A DNA stretch of 22,528 bases from Anaeroplasmataceae bacterium (GCA_016294165.1 JAEDCM010000026.1:1-22528), one strand, 5' to 3'. Positions 7,664 through 15,355 are shown, counted from the first letter of the stretch. Notes: generated by a model from the letters alone, not told the origin. Translations and numbers: made by a program.

Positions 7664-9016
7664 TTATTCCTCCTCGCATGATCCATCGCATCCGCATGAG
7701 TCACAAGACCCACTGCATGATCCACCGCATGAATAATTACTCATACGATTATTGATATCATTTACGATGTAATCATATAAATCATCTAAATAAATTGTAT
7801 GTTGTTCATTTGTCGCTTTAATTTTTAAATTAATAGTGTTATTCTTTAATTCATCCTCACCTAAAATTGCAATATATTGTGGATCATATTTTTCACTAGC
7901 TTTAAATTGCTGTTTTAAATTTCCATTTTTATAATCAATTTCCGTGATTAATCCACCAAAGCGCATATCATTCAATAGACGCATTCCTTCGGCTTTAGCA
8001 TTATCGCCTAATGTGATGATAAATAGATGAATTCCTCTTTTCTTGTATAGCGTTCTTCCTGAAGCTTCAACAGCCGCAAGCAATCTCTCTAAACCAAAGG
8101 CAAATCCCATTCCTGGAGTTTGTGGCCCACCTAAATCACTAACTAGGTTGTCATATCTTCCGCCACCACACATAATATTTTGAGCTCCAAACCCTTCAAT
8201 ATTAGCTTCAATTTCAAAAATTGTATGTGTATAGTAATCTAATCCTCTTACAAGCATTGGGTCAATAATATAATCAATATTCATCGCTTTTAAATATGAA
8301 ATTACTTTATCAAAGCGTTCTTTAGAAGAAGGACTTAAATAATCATAGATATTTGGAACGTTTTTAAACGCTTCTTTTTCTTTATCAACCTTACAATCAA
8401 GAATTCTTAATGGATTCTTTTCTAAACGCATTTTGCAGTCTTCACATAAGGTTTCGCGATATTTACTGAAGTGTTCAACTAATGCTCGACGATAATTTTC
8501 TCTAGATTCTTCATCTCCTAAAGAGTTTAAGTGAACTTTAATGCCTTTTAATGCAAAGGCTTTAATGATTGTAACCGCAAGGCTGATAACCTCCGCATCC
8601 ATAAGTGGATCACTTGATCCAAAGGCTTCAACTCCAAATTGATGAAATTGACGATATCTTCCTTTTTGTGGCCTTTCATATCTAAACATCGGACCAATAT
8701 AAAACAGCTTAGAAATCGAATTATTAGCATACATCTTATTTTCTATATAGCTTCTAACAACTCCGGCTGTTCCTTCTGGTCTTAAAGTTACACTACGATC
8801 TCCACGATCTAAAAAATCATAAGTTTCCTTTTTTACTAAATCAGATGTTTCACCAACAGTTCGGTGGAATAATTCAGAATATTCCATGATTGGTGTCTTG
8901 ATTTCATCATAATTAAAAATATGACATACCATTCTAATCTTTTCTTCTAAAGCTTGGTATTTTTTTTGTAATTCATCAAATGAATCATATGTTCCTTTTA
9001 CTTTTGTAATTGCCAT
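7664..9016 (-). CDS. hisS: Histidyl-tRNA synthetase with a cysteine-rich C-terminal tail
   Basis: A 450-aa class II synthetase charging tRNA-His. Motif 2 is FRYERPQKGRYRQFHQFGVE, the His-specific motifs are LVRGLDYYTHTIFEIE and MCGGGRYDNL, and motif 3 is GMGFAFGLERL, followed by the anticodon-binding domain. The catalytic core looks intact. The unusual part is residues 426-450, after the normal family end: a Ser/Gly/Cys/Asp tail with six cysteines (430, 434, 438, 441, 443, 447; spacing CX3CX3CX2CXCX3C) ending in three Glu. The GAGGAGGAATAA encoding EEE-stop also serves as the aspS ribosome site. A GAGGAG site precedes the start, which overlaps the acetyltransferase gene by 19 nt. The tail could bind metal or be a neutral repeat expansion. 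Confidence 0.97.
   Translation of the reverse strand: MAITKVKGTYDSFDELQKKYQALEEKIRMVCHIFNYDEIKTPIMEYSELFHRTVGETSDLVKKETYDFLDRGDRSVTLRPEGTAGVVRSYIENKMYANNSISKLFYIGPMFRYERPQKGRYRQFHQFGVEAFGSSDPLMDAEVISLAVTIIKAFALKGIKVHLNSLGDEESRENYRRALVEHFSKYRETLCEDCKMRLEKNPLRILDCKVDKEKEAFKNVPNIYDYLSPSSKERFDKVISYLKAMNIDYIIDPMLVRGLDYYTHTIFEIEANIEGFGAQNIMCGGGRYDNLVSDLGGPQTPGMGFAFGLERLLAAVEASGRTLYKKRGIHLFIITLGDNAKAEGMRLLNDMRFGGLITEIDYKNGNLKQQFKASEKYDPQYIAILGEDELKNNTINLKIKATNEQHTIYLDDLYDYIVNDINNRMSNYSCGGSCSGSCDSCGCDGSCEEE
7673..7732 (-). repeat. hisS: Degenerate 12-nt repeats encoding the Ser-Cys-Gly tail of HisRS
   Basis: On the minus strand the 3' end of hisS is built from repeats of TCATGCGGTGGA-like units: TCATGCGGTGGA, TCATGCAGTGGG, TCTTGTGAC, TCATGCGGATGCGATGGA, then TCATGCGAGG. 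They encode SCGG, SCSG, SCD, SCGCDG and SCEE. The tract is visibly richer in G+C than the AT-rich flanks, which suggests growth by replication slippage. It is an internal part of the gene, not a mobile element. Confidence 0.65.
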
Positions 9017-9591
9017 TTTAATTCTCCTCTTCTATATTCATTCTTTAAGATTGCATAACAGTAAACATCTCGATATTTATTATGTTTTATATCAAATATT
9101 TTTTCTCTTTGAATACCTTCAAATCTAAAATCAGCTTTTAAAATCACTTTTTTACTAGCAATATTAAAGTCGGTATGTCTAATTTCAATTCGATTTAAAT
9201 TTAAATAATTAAATCCGACCTCAATCATTTTAATTAGCGCTCTACTCATAATTCCTAAGCCCTGATATTTTCTGTTTAAAACATATCCGATTTCTCCAAC
9301 ATGACTTGTGTGACATATCGTATGATATTCAATCATTCCAATCATTTTATGATCTTTTTTATGAATGATAGCATATCCAATTGGTAATCCCTTTTGAACC
9401 CTTGGCAAATTATATCTTTCAATTGATAATTTGGCCTCTTTTGGATACCTAAATGGACCCCATGATAAATATTTGGTAACTTCAGGATCACTTCCATATT
9501 CAAACATATCTTTATAATCGCTTACCTTGACTGTTCTTAGATAACAATCACCTATATCAACAACAGGCATTGGCTCATACGTTGGTAACAT
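8998..9591 (-). CDS. GNAT-family N-acetyltransferase (RimJ/RimL type)
   Basis: A 197-aa Gcn5-related acetyltransferase of the RimJ/RimL group (Acetyltransf_3 type). The acetyl-CoA-binding signature is GYVLNRKYQGLGIMSRAL (102-119), preceded by the beta4 strand GMIEYH and followed by NRIEIRHTDFNIASKKVILKADFRFEG, the usual N.aS..v..k.GF motif with GF replaced by DFRF. RimJ/RimL enzymes acetylate protein N-termini, and relatives modify small molecules or antibiotics, so the substrate is open. It is the first gene after the T-box and overlaps hisS by 19 nt, so its expression should follow His/Asp tRNA charging. An AAGGAG site eight bases upstream supports the start. Confidence 0.9.
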   Translation of the reverse strand: MLPTYEPMPVVDIGDCYLRTVKVSDYKDMFEYGSDPEVTKYLSWGPFRYPKEAKLSIERYNLPRVQKGLPIGYAIIHKKDHKMIGMIEYHTICHTSHVGEIGYVLNRKYQGLGIMSRALIKMIEVGFNYLNLNRIEIRHTDFNIASKKVILKADFRFEGIQREKIFDIKHNKYRDVYCYAILKNEYRRGELKWQLQK

Positions 9592-9605
9592 GTTTTCATC
9601 TCCTT

Positions 9606-9639
9606 AAAAAAAACGCCCTTAGAAAAAAATCTAAGGACG
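9606..9639 (-). terminator. T-box attenuator (intrinsic terminator)
   Basis: CGTCCTTAG (9631-9639) pairs with CTAAGGGCG (9614-9622) around a T-rich loop, giving a nine-pair stem with one G-U, followed by a run of eight T (9606-9613). The 5' arm contains CCTT, which can instead pair with the AAGG of the T-box to form the antiterminator. The structure sits directly upstream of the acetyltransferase ribosome site. Confidence 0.9.
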
Positions 9640-9827
9640 AATAATCGCGGTGCCACCTTAGTTCTAGAATAATCTAGCCCTTATTTCTTTAACGCAGAAA
9701 TACGTCTTTACCTACTTTAAATTCAGAAAAGCCTTCCAAAATGTCCCACTAGGTATTTTATGTTCTCTTTCACCAAATAAGAACTCTCTTTGATAAAATA
9801 TTACTAGCTTCTTTTTTTCAACAGTTT
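9606..9827 (-). ncRNA. T-box riboswitch leader (Asp/His) of the hisS-aspS cluster
   Basis: On the minus strand the leader contains the conserved T-box AAGGTGGCACCGCG (9646-9659) and an upstream Stem I region with AGAGAG, a GGTGAAAGAGAAC distal segment, and GGGACATTTTGGAAGG holding the specifier. A terminator hairpin completes it. In the specifier loop, GACAU (9741-9745) reads GAC (Asp) followed by a purine, the usual context, and overlapping it CAU (His). T-box leaders bind uncharged tRNA through the specifier and the T-box bulge, which stabilises an antiterminator. This matches the downstream hisS and aspS genes. The Stem I boundaries are approximate. Confidence 0.93.
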
Positions 9828-9833
9828 AAAGAT

Positions 9834-9862
9834 ATTATATTATATATAATAAATTATGTCAA
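9834..9862 (-). promoter_or_regulatory. Consensus sigma-A promoter of the T-box cluster
   Basis: A perfect TTGACA -35 box (9857-9862) is separated by 17 nt from a perfect TATAAT -10 box (9834-9839) on the minus strand. Transcription would begin near 9827, just before the T-box Stem I. A full-consensus promoter combined with attenuation fits a leader-controlled synthetase operon. Confidence 0.85.
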
Positions 9863-9919
9863 TAAATATAATTTAAAACAAAAAATAGGTATTACAATTT
9901 CCATGTAATATCAAATATA

Positions 9920-10177
9920 CTATTTCTCATCTATTACAATTGCTATAGATCCATATGCTTTTAATGGTCTACCATTTTCATCACATTCTTAAGTGTATCG
10001 AACTCTAAACGAAACTCGATCGAAAGTTAACAAAATGATTAATTTTCATTTGATAAATGGGCAAATATAACCATTATTAATCGTTTCATCAAATCTATCT
10101 AGAAGTTCTTTCTTAATCATTTTCACAAAAGACACCTTCAAAAAATATACTCTATAATTTATCTGTTTTTTTATCAT
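9920..10177 (-). pseudogene. Decayed reading frame, possibly a PAS/PAC-containing protein remnant
   Basis: The 340-nt interval between the LtaS-like gene and the T-box promoter holds no intact gene. One minus-strand frame reads from an ATG at 10177 (no ribosome site; internal GTG at 10126 after AAGGTG) through KKELLDRFDETINNGYICPF to a TGA at 10046-10048. It continues in the same frame through FDRVSFRVRYT to a TAA at 9989-9991, then ECDENGRPLKAYGSIAIVID to a TAG at 9920. The RVRYT..CDENGRPLKAYGSI segment resembles the C-terminal PAC part of PAS domains. Protein-like composition across two in-frame stops suggests a decayed gene, but the region is short and chance is possible. Confidence 0.3.
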
Positions 10178-10182
10178 ATAAT

Positions 10183-10210
10183 GTAAAAAAAGATGAAATT
10201 AATCACCTTT
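10183..10210 (-). terminator. Intrinsic terminator of the apt-relA-dtd-PfpI-LtaS cluster
   Basis: On the minus strand AAAGGTGA (10203-10210) pairs with TCATCTTT (10189-10196) around a short AT loop, and a T tract follows. The stem begins inside the last codons and TGA of the LtaS-like gene, so stop codon and terminator overlap. Confidence 0.65.
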
Positions 10211-12161
10211 TTAATTCAAATAGATTATGTCTTATCGCAACCTCAATATAAAGCTTATATCTTTTAATTTTTTTTATTTCTTCTTTTGCAAGACTTTTAT
10301 CATAGTAATCATAATATTTTGCACTATTATCTTTAACTGAATAAATATAATCATCAGTAAAAACACAGAAATTAGTAGGATTGTAGGCAAATGTCCTTTC
10401 ATCGGTTAAGGCATTTAATCCTAAAACGATATCTGGAGTTTCTAAATCCATTAACGAAATAATTGTTGTATATAGATCAATTTGATTTCGAAGTAATGGT
10501 TGCATCATATTTCCACCAGTAAAGGTATTTAAGGTTCCACTTGGATCATAAATCATCGCCGGAACCTGCATCATATATTTAAATTCCTGCATATAATCAA
10601 TATCTCCATATAGCTCCTCAAGTGGTGCTCCATATAAACCAGAACCATGATCAGAATAGATGACAAATAATGTGTCAGTATCTTCTTTTATACTATTAAA
10701 AAACAATTCTAAATAATTATCTACATAACGCATATAACTTAAATAACGATGTAATAGCTTACTATCCACTTTCCAATTAAATGAGTTTTCAAGCGGATTT
10801 CCAACATATGGAGTATGGGAAACAGTCATAATATTAAAGGCTAAATATTGTTCTTTATCAGATAATATTTCATCCGCCCATTTAATCATCACATCATCCT
10901 TAACCCAACCTTGAATAAAACTATTGGGATCCTTATGTTCATTTTTATGCATTTTTAAATAATCCTCTAAGGAATAATATTCATCAAAACCAAACATTTG
11001 TTCATGAACAGGCGTACGATTATAAAACTCTTCAGTATCACCATGGAATGAATAAGCTACGCTATTTTCATAACGATTCTTAAATAAATAAGGTAGGCTT
11101 GAGAATTTAAAATCATTATCTTCATATTCCCAGTGAAGAGTACTATATCCATTAGGATTTACTCCACACATAACTGATAGTTCTGCATCAGCTGTATTTC
11201 CTTGACCAACATTGCTATACATATTTTCAAAATAATATAGATTTGAATCATTCTTTATAAAATTGCTTAAAAATGGCATGACCTTAATCCCATTTACCTC
11301 TAAATCAATGACAAAGTTATTAATACTTTCTAATTGAAGAATGTATAAATTCTTATTTTTAAATAATCCTTTTCCATATGATAAATCAGTAGTTTCTTGA
11401 TAAATATTTACAAATCCTTCATTTGCTCTATTGAATTCTAAAATTTTATCACTTATTTCATCCTTTGACATATATTCTTTATAATCATATCTAAAATCAG
11501 CTCCAAAAAGCTCATAAAAATAATAGTTATAAACTCCTGCGTTCATAACACCATAATGCGGTAGATCACTATTATAAATCCAATTTTTCTCTGCCTTTTT
11601 CACAAATGATAAAATTGATGAATAGGAAAATAACATACATAAAATAATAAAACCTATTCGGTATTTAATACTTTTAATGGAATTATTCCATGAATAATGA
11701 TAGTTCTGCCTCCTTAAAAAATAGGCATAAACAATAAAACCAATCCCCGGTACTAATAGTAAAAAGCTAAAAGAAACAAAGAAATCCTTAAAAGTTTCTA
11801 AAGCAATACTCATTCCAAGATTAGCGGCGGGATTTCGAAATACACTCAAGGTTCTAAATGAAAAGAACGCTAGATAGTATTTTGTATATACTCTTAATGC
11901 ATAAATAATAATTCCAAGAATTAAGGTCGCAATCCCCATTGTTAAAACTCTTTTATCACTTCTTTTTACAAACATAAAAATGAAGATAAGAATCAAGCTT
12001 AAAATTGAAAGATTACCTAAGATTGACATAACCTCTCCACTAAATGTTCGATTAAAGGAAATAATAAATCTATTAAAGGTTTGAGCAGTTAAAAAATATG
12101 TCATTATTAAATTTGCAATTAAAAAGATAACTATTGAAAAAAATAGTTTTTTATTTGACAT
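10203..12161 (-). CDS. LTA-synthase-family membrane sulfatase-like phosphoglycerol transferase
   Basis: A 652-aa protein with about five N-terminal membrane segments (roughly 7-27, 45-65, 72-92, 122-148 and 168-187) and an extracellular alkaline-phosphatase/sulfatase fold. Key LtaS-like residues are present: Glu278 in LQLES, the nucleophile Thr323 in GQGNTADAE, SFHGDTEEFYNR (371-382), SHTPY with His449, and Asp504-His505 in YSDHG. LtaS enzymes polymerise glycerol phosphate from phosphatidylglycerol into lipoteichoic acid. Relatives prime LTA or modify other envelope glycans, so the exact product is not certain. It is the last gene of its cluster, 13 nt after the PfpI-like gene. Its presence argues for an LTA- or glycolipid-bearing envelope. 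Confidence 0.9.
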   Translation of the reverse strand: MSNKKLFFSIVIFLIANLIMTYFLTAQTFNRFIISFNRTFSGEVMSILGNLSILSLILIFIFMFVKRSDKRVLTMGIATLILGIIIYALRVYTKYYLAFFSFRTLSVFRNPAANLGMSIALETFKDFFVSFSFLLLVPGIGFIVYAYFLRRQNYHYSWNNSIKSIKYRIGFIILCMLFSYSSILSFVKKAEKNWIYNSDLPHYGVMNAGVYNYYFYELFGADFRYDYKEYMSKDEISDKILEFNRANEGFVNIYQETTDLSYGKGLFKNKNLYILQLESINNFVIDLEVNGIKVMPFLSNFIKNDSNLYYFENMYSNVGQGNTADAELSVMCGVNPNGYSTLHWEYEDNDFKFSSLPYLFKNRYENSVAYSFHGDTEEFYNRTPVHEQMFGFDEYYSLEDYLKMHKNEHKDPNSFIQGWVKDDVMIKWADEILSDKEQYLAFNIMTVSHTPYVGNPLENSFNWKVDSKLLHRYLSYMRYVDNYLELFFNSIKEDTDTLFVIYSDHGSGLYGAPLEELYGDIDYMQEFKYMMQVPAMIYDPSGTLNTFTGGNMMQPLLRNQIDLYTTIISLMDLETPDIVLGLNALTDERTFAYNPTNFCVFTDDYIYSVKDNSAKYYDYYDKSLAKEEIKKIKRYKLYIEVAIRHNLFELKR

Positions 12162-12174
12162 AAAATCGCTCCTT

Positions 12175-12711
12175 TTAAGCCATTAATTGCTTTAATAGCT
12201 GGTTTTTACACTCTTTTCCCATAAAGTATTCATAGATTGCTAAGGCAAATTCAATAGAATAATACATGCTCTTTGCCGTAATAAATTTATCAGAAACGAC
12301 TACTCCTTGATTTTTATGAATTCCCTCAATTCCTTCTTCAAATCCCGGAAAAACAGTATATTCTATATCTTTAAAATATCCTAATTTACCAATAATTGAT
12401 GGAGCGGCACAAATAGCACAAACCAACTTCTTATTTGCAAAATAATGAATGATTTCAAAAACTCTTTCATCCTTTGATAAATAATTCACAACCGCTTTAC
12501 CACCAGGAATCATTAAAAAATCATAATCATCTAAATTAATGTTTTTAATCAATTCATCAGCCTTGATTAAAACATTATATTGAGAATTTATCATTAAATC
12601 TTCTTTCATGCTCGCAAGAGTAATGCTAAACTTCCCTCTTTTTAAAACATCGATTGTTGCGATTAATTCAGTATCCTCAAATCCATCATTTAATAAAACT
12701 AAACCCTTCAT
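12175..12711 (-). CDS. DJ-1/PfpI-family protein
   Basis: A 178-aa DJ-1/PfpI-superfamily protein of the DJ-1/YajL type. The N-terminal GFEDTELIATIDVLKRG carries the conserved Glu of the active site (Glu12 by position). The nucleophile elbow is VCAICAAPSIIGK with Cys101, preceded by the DYDFLMIPGG strand-turn (62-71). Members act in oxidative-stress protection, and deglycase or chaperone roles are debated. Length and motifs match DJ-1 rather than the longer PfpI proteases or GATase1 amidotransferases. It sits 11 nt after dtd and 13 nt before the LtaS-like gene, so it is probably co-transcribed with relA and dtd. Confidence 0.88.
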   Translation of the reverse strand: MKGLVLLNDGFEDTELIATIDVLKRGKFSITLASMKEDLMINSQYNVLIKADELIKNINLDDYDFLMIPGGKAVVNYLSKDERVFEIIHYFANKKLVCAICAAPSIIGKLGYFKDIEYTVFPGFEEGIEGIHKNQGVVVSDKFITAKSMYYSIEFALAIYEYFMGKECKNQLLKQLMA

Positions 12712-12722
12712 TCTTATCCCCC

Positions 12723-13160
12723 TTAGTTTTCTAATATAATTGTGACTGGTCCATCATTGCATAAATCAATTTCCATATGCTCACCAAAGGTACCACCATA
12801 TACATCAATGTCATATTCCTTTAACATATCATTAAAAGCATCATATAATGGTCTAGCTACATCAGATTTGGCACTTAAAACAAATGATGGGCGATTTCCT
12901 TTTTTTGTATCACCATATAACGTAAATTGAGAAATCGATAAAATGGCTCCATTAACACTTTTTAGGTCACAATTAAGTTTTCCTTCACTATCCTCAAAAA
13001 CTCTTAAATTTGCGATTTTTTTAGCCATTAAACGGCAATTATCCAATGTATCATCATATTTAAAAGCAACTAATAATAAATAGCCATTAGCAATTTTATT
13101 AATCAATTTATTATCAACACTAACACTTGCATGCTTAACTCTTTGAAGTACAACTCTCAT
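12723..13160 (-). CDS. dtd: D-aminoacyl-tRNA deacylase
   Basis: A 145-aa Dtd that removes D-amino acids (and glycine mischarged on tRNA-Ala) from tRNA. Family motifs are MRVVLQRVKHASV at the N-terminus, SQFTLYGDTKKGNRPSF (77-93) with the conserved Thr80, and the NDGPVTI motif near the C-terminus with the Gly-cisPro pair (137-138) that gives chiral proofreading. Length is the usual ~145 aa. Its ATG overlaps the TAA of relA by one base (TAATG), indicating coupling. relA-dtd is a widely conserved Bacilli pair. Confidence 0.97.
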   Translation of the reverse strand: MRVVLQRVKHASVSVDNKLINKIANGYLLLVAFKYDDTLDNCRLMAKKIANLRVFEDSEGKLNCDLKSVNGAILSISQFTLYGDTKKGNRPSFVLSAKSDVARPLYDAFNDMLKEYDIDVYGGTFGEHMEIDLCNDGPVTIILEN

Positions 13161-15337
13161 TATTTATTATCCCTTTCAATTTGATATACATCACTAATTT
13201 TCTTTAAATTAACAATTAATTTATCTAATTCAATGGTGTTAGCGGTAAACAACTTTAGCTTAACAATTAACGCAAAATCATTTGTTTGATTAGCATTAAC
13301 GGAAATTATTGATAGGCTTGAAGCATTAATTGTATTAATAATGTCTCCAAAAACATTATTTTTATTAGATGCGGTAATTTTAATACGGCATGGATATTTT
13401 CTTGTAATATTGCTTGCCCAATAAACATCAAGGAATCTTTCATTTCCTAAATCAGCCATATTATTACAGTCCTTTGTATGAACAATAATTCCATTACCCT
13501 TGGAAACATATCCCATGACCTCATCACCAGGAATTGGATTACAACAATTTCCAAGTCTGATTTGTGGATTTGGCAATCCTTCAACAACAATACCAGTTTC
13601 GCTATTTGTTGTAAGTAAACGCGTATTCTTTTCCATTTGCTTTTTTAATGATTCATCAGTGCTAATCTCAACACCAGCTAATTTATTCGCAACCGTTTTG
13701 GCACTAATAATCTTCTTACCAATTTCAACATATAAATCTTCAACATTATATATTTGATTTTTACTAAAATGTTGTTTAACAAAGTCATCAGTAAGAGTTT
13801 CAGTTATTTTTTGAGCAACTAATTCGCGGTCTAAATCATTTTTTCCATCACTGATTAAGATATCACGATTTTGTTTATTTAAAAATCCCTTAATCTTATT
13901 CTTAGCATGATTTGTTTTAACAAGTTTCAACCAATCCTCACTTGGACCAAAGGCTTGTTTGGAAGTCTTAATGTTAACGATATCTCCCGTATTTAATTCA
14001 TACTCAAGGGGAACAATACGATTATTAACAATCGCTCCTGTTGTTTTATTTCCAACATCAGTATGAATCTTATAGGCAAAATCCAATGGTGTAGCTCCCT
14101 TTGGTAAGGCTACAACCTCACCTTTTGGTGTAAATACATAAACATTAGCATCAAGAATATCACCTTTAATTTGATCAACAAATTCACTAGCTGTTTTGTT
14201 TTCCCTTTCAGAAGAATATTTCAATAGCTCTCCATACCATTTTAACTTAGAAGCAATTTCAAATTGTTCCTTTTCGCGTGAATATTCTCGATTCTCTTTA
14301 TATGCCCAGTGCGCAGCGATACCTACCTCTGCGACCTCATCCATCTCTTTTGTTCTTATTTGAACCTCAAATATTTCACCCTTTACTCCAACAACCGTTG
14401 TATGTAATGATTGATATAAGTTTGGCTTAGGTACTGCAATATAGTCCTTAAAACGCTTTGGAATTGGCACATAATGGGCATGAATAATTCCTAAAGCTTG
14501 ATAACAGGTTTCAACCTTATCAACAATTATTCTAATGGCTAATAAATCATAAATTTCCGAAAAATCCTTATTATTGTTAACCATTTTTTTATAGATGCTA
14601 TAAATATTTTTAATTCGACCTTTTATTTGATAATTAGTCAAATTGATGGCTTTAAAGTGTTCCTCAATTCCACTAATCATATCCTCAATAAAGTGCTCAC
14701 GTTCAATTTTTTTATTTTTGATAAGCCTTGTGATATTATAGTATTCCATTGGATTTTGATACCTTAGGCTTCGGTCCTCTAATTCAGCTTTAATTCTAAA
14801 CATTCCTAGTTTATGTGCTAATGGTGCATAAATTTCTAAGGTCTCGTTGGCAATTCTAATCTGCGCCTCTCTTTTCATCGAATCTAAGGTACGCATATTG
14901 TGCAAACGATCAGCTAATTTAATTAAAATTACACGAATATCCTTAGCCATCGCTAACAACATTTTTTGATGATTCTCCGCTAAGAATTTTTCATTTGAAT
15001 CAAATTTCAACTTATTAATCTTTGTTACACCATCAACCATTGAGGCGATATCAGGATTGAAGTTAGCACTTACATCATAAAGTGATGTTTCAGTATCCTC
15101 AACAACATCATGCAAAAGAGCAGCCGCAAGGGTATTTGGTCCAACCTCTAAATCAGCCAAAATATAACAAACCTCTAATGGATGAATAATATATGGCTCT
15201 CCACTTTTTCGATATTGACCATTATGATGCAAGAAAGCATAGTTATATGCACTTTTTAACATTTCAAGATCAGATTCTCTTTTAATGTAGGTTTTAACTT
15301 TTTCCAATACTATTTCAATTGTAATTCTTGAAATCAT
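13160..15337 (-). CDS. relA: Bifunctional (p)ppGpp synthetase/hydrolase (Rel)
   Basis: A 725-aa long RSH protein controlling (p)ppGpp in the stringent response. The hydrolase HD domain shows IIHPLEV (His52), AALLHDVVEDT (His76-Asp77, Glu80-Asp81) and NRLH-like ADRLHNMRTL. The synthetase domain has RFKDYIAVPKPN and YQSLHTTVVG. The RxKD form, rather than ExDD, is typical of bifunctional Rel. TGS (VYVFTPKGEVVALPKGATPLDFAYKIH, split here at usual motif boundaries), a Cys zinc-finger region (NCCNPIPGDEV..HTKDC) and a C-terminal ACT domain complete the standard architecture. An AAGGGGGG ribosome site precedes the start, 18 nt after apt. Regulation of synthetase activity by ribosome-bound uncharged tRNA links it in theme to the T-box cluster. 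Confidence 0.97.
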   Translation of the reverse strand: MISRITIEIVLEKVKTYIKRESDLEMLKSAYNYAFLHHNGQYRKSGEPYIIHPLEVCYILADLEVGPNTLAAALLHDVVEDTETSLYDVSANFNPDIASMVDGVTKINKLKFDSNEKFLAENHQKMLLAMAKDIRVILIKLADRLHNMRTLDSMKREAQIRIANETLEIYAPLAHKLGMFRIKAELEDRSLRYQNPMEYYNITRLIKNKKIEREHFIEDMISGIEEHFKAINLTNYQIKGRIKNIYSIYKKMVNNNKDFSEIYDLLAIRIIVDKVETCYQALGIIHAHYVPIPKRFKDYIAVPKPNLYQSLHTTVVGVKGEIFEVQIRTKEMDEVAEVGIAAHWAYKENREYSREKEQFEIASKLKWYGELLKYSSERENKTASEFVDQIKGDILDANVYVFTPKGEVVALPKGATPLDFAYKIHTDVGNKTTGAIVNNRIVPLEYELNTGDIVNIKTSKQAFGPSEDWLKLVKTNHAKNKIKGFLNKQNRDILISDGKNDLDRELVAQKITETLTDDFVKQHFSKNQIYNVEDLYVEIGKKIISAKTVANKLAGVEISTDESLKKQMEKNTRLLTTNSETGIVVEGLPNPQIRLGNCCNPIPGDEVMGYVSKGNGIIVHTKDCNNMADLGNERFLDVYWASNITRKYPCRIKITASNKNNVFGDIINTINASSLSIISVNANQTNDFALIVKLKLFTANTIELDKLIVNLKKISDVYQIERDNK

Positions 15338-15355
15338 AATGACCCCCCTTATTTT

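Noticed and set aside
7660..7725. N-terminal 22-residue extension of aspS (MDHAVGL... start)
   Set aside because: It is the hisS repeat tract read in another frame. The ribosome site and the family N-terminus both point to 7659.
8548..8730. Minus-strand frame inside hisS
   Set aside because: Same strand, different frame, within motif 2 of HisRS; no ribosome site and no independent protein features.
10046..10048. TGA read as Trp (mycoplasma code), which would extend the remnant frame
   Set aside because: TGA ends the YlbL-like, tcdA and LtaS-like genes, TGG is used for Trp throughout, and a TAA follows in the same frame anyway.
10046..10177. Intact 43-aa gene upstream of the T-box promoter
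   Set aside because: Its ATG has no ribosome site, and the same frame continues with protein-like sequence past the stop, so a decayed remnant is the better reading.
12742..12930. Plus-strand frame inside dtd
   Set aside because: Antisense to the conserved Dtd motifs; explained by codon composition.
13500..13757. Plus-strand frame inside relA
   Set aside because: Antisense to the zinc-finger part of Rel, with no start signals.
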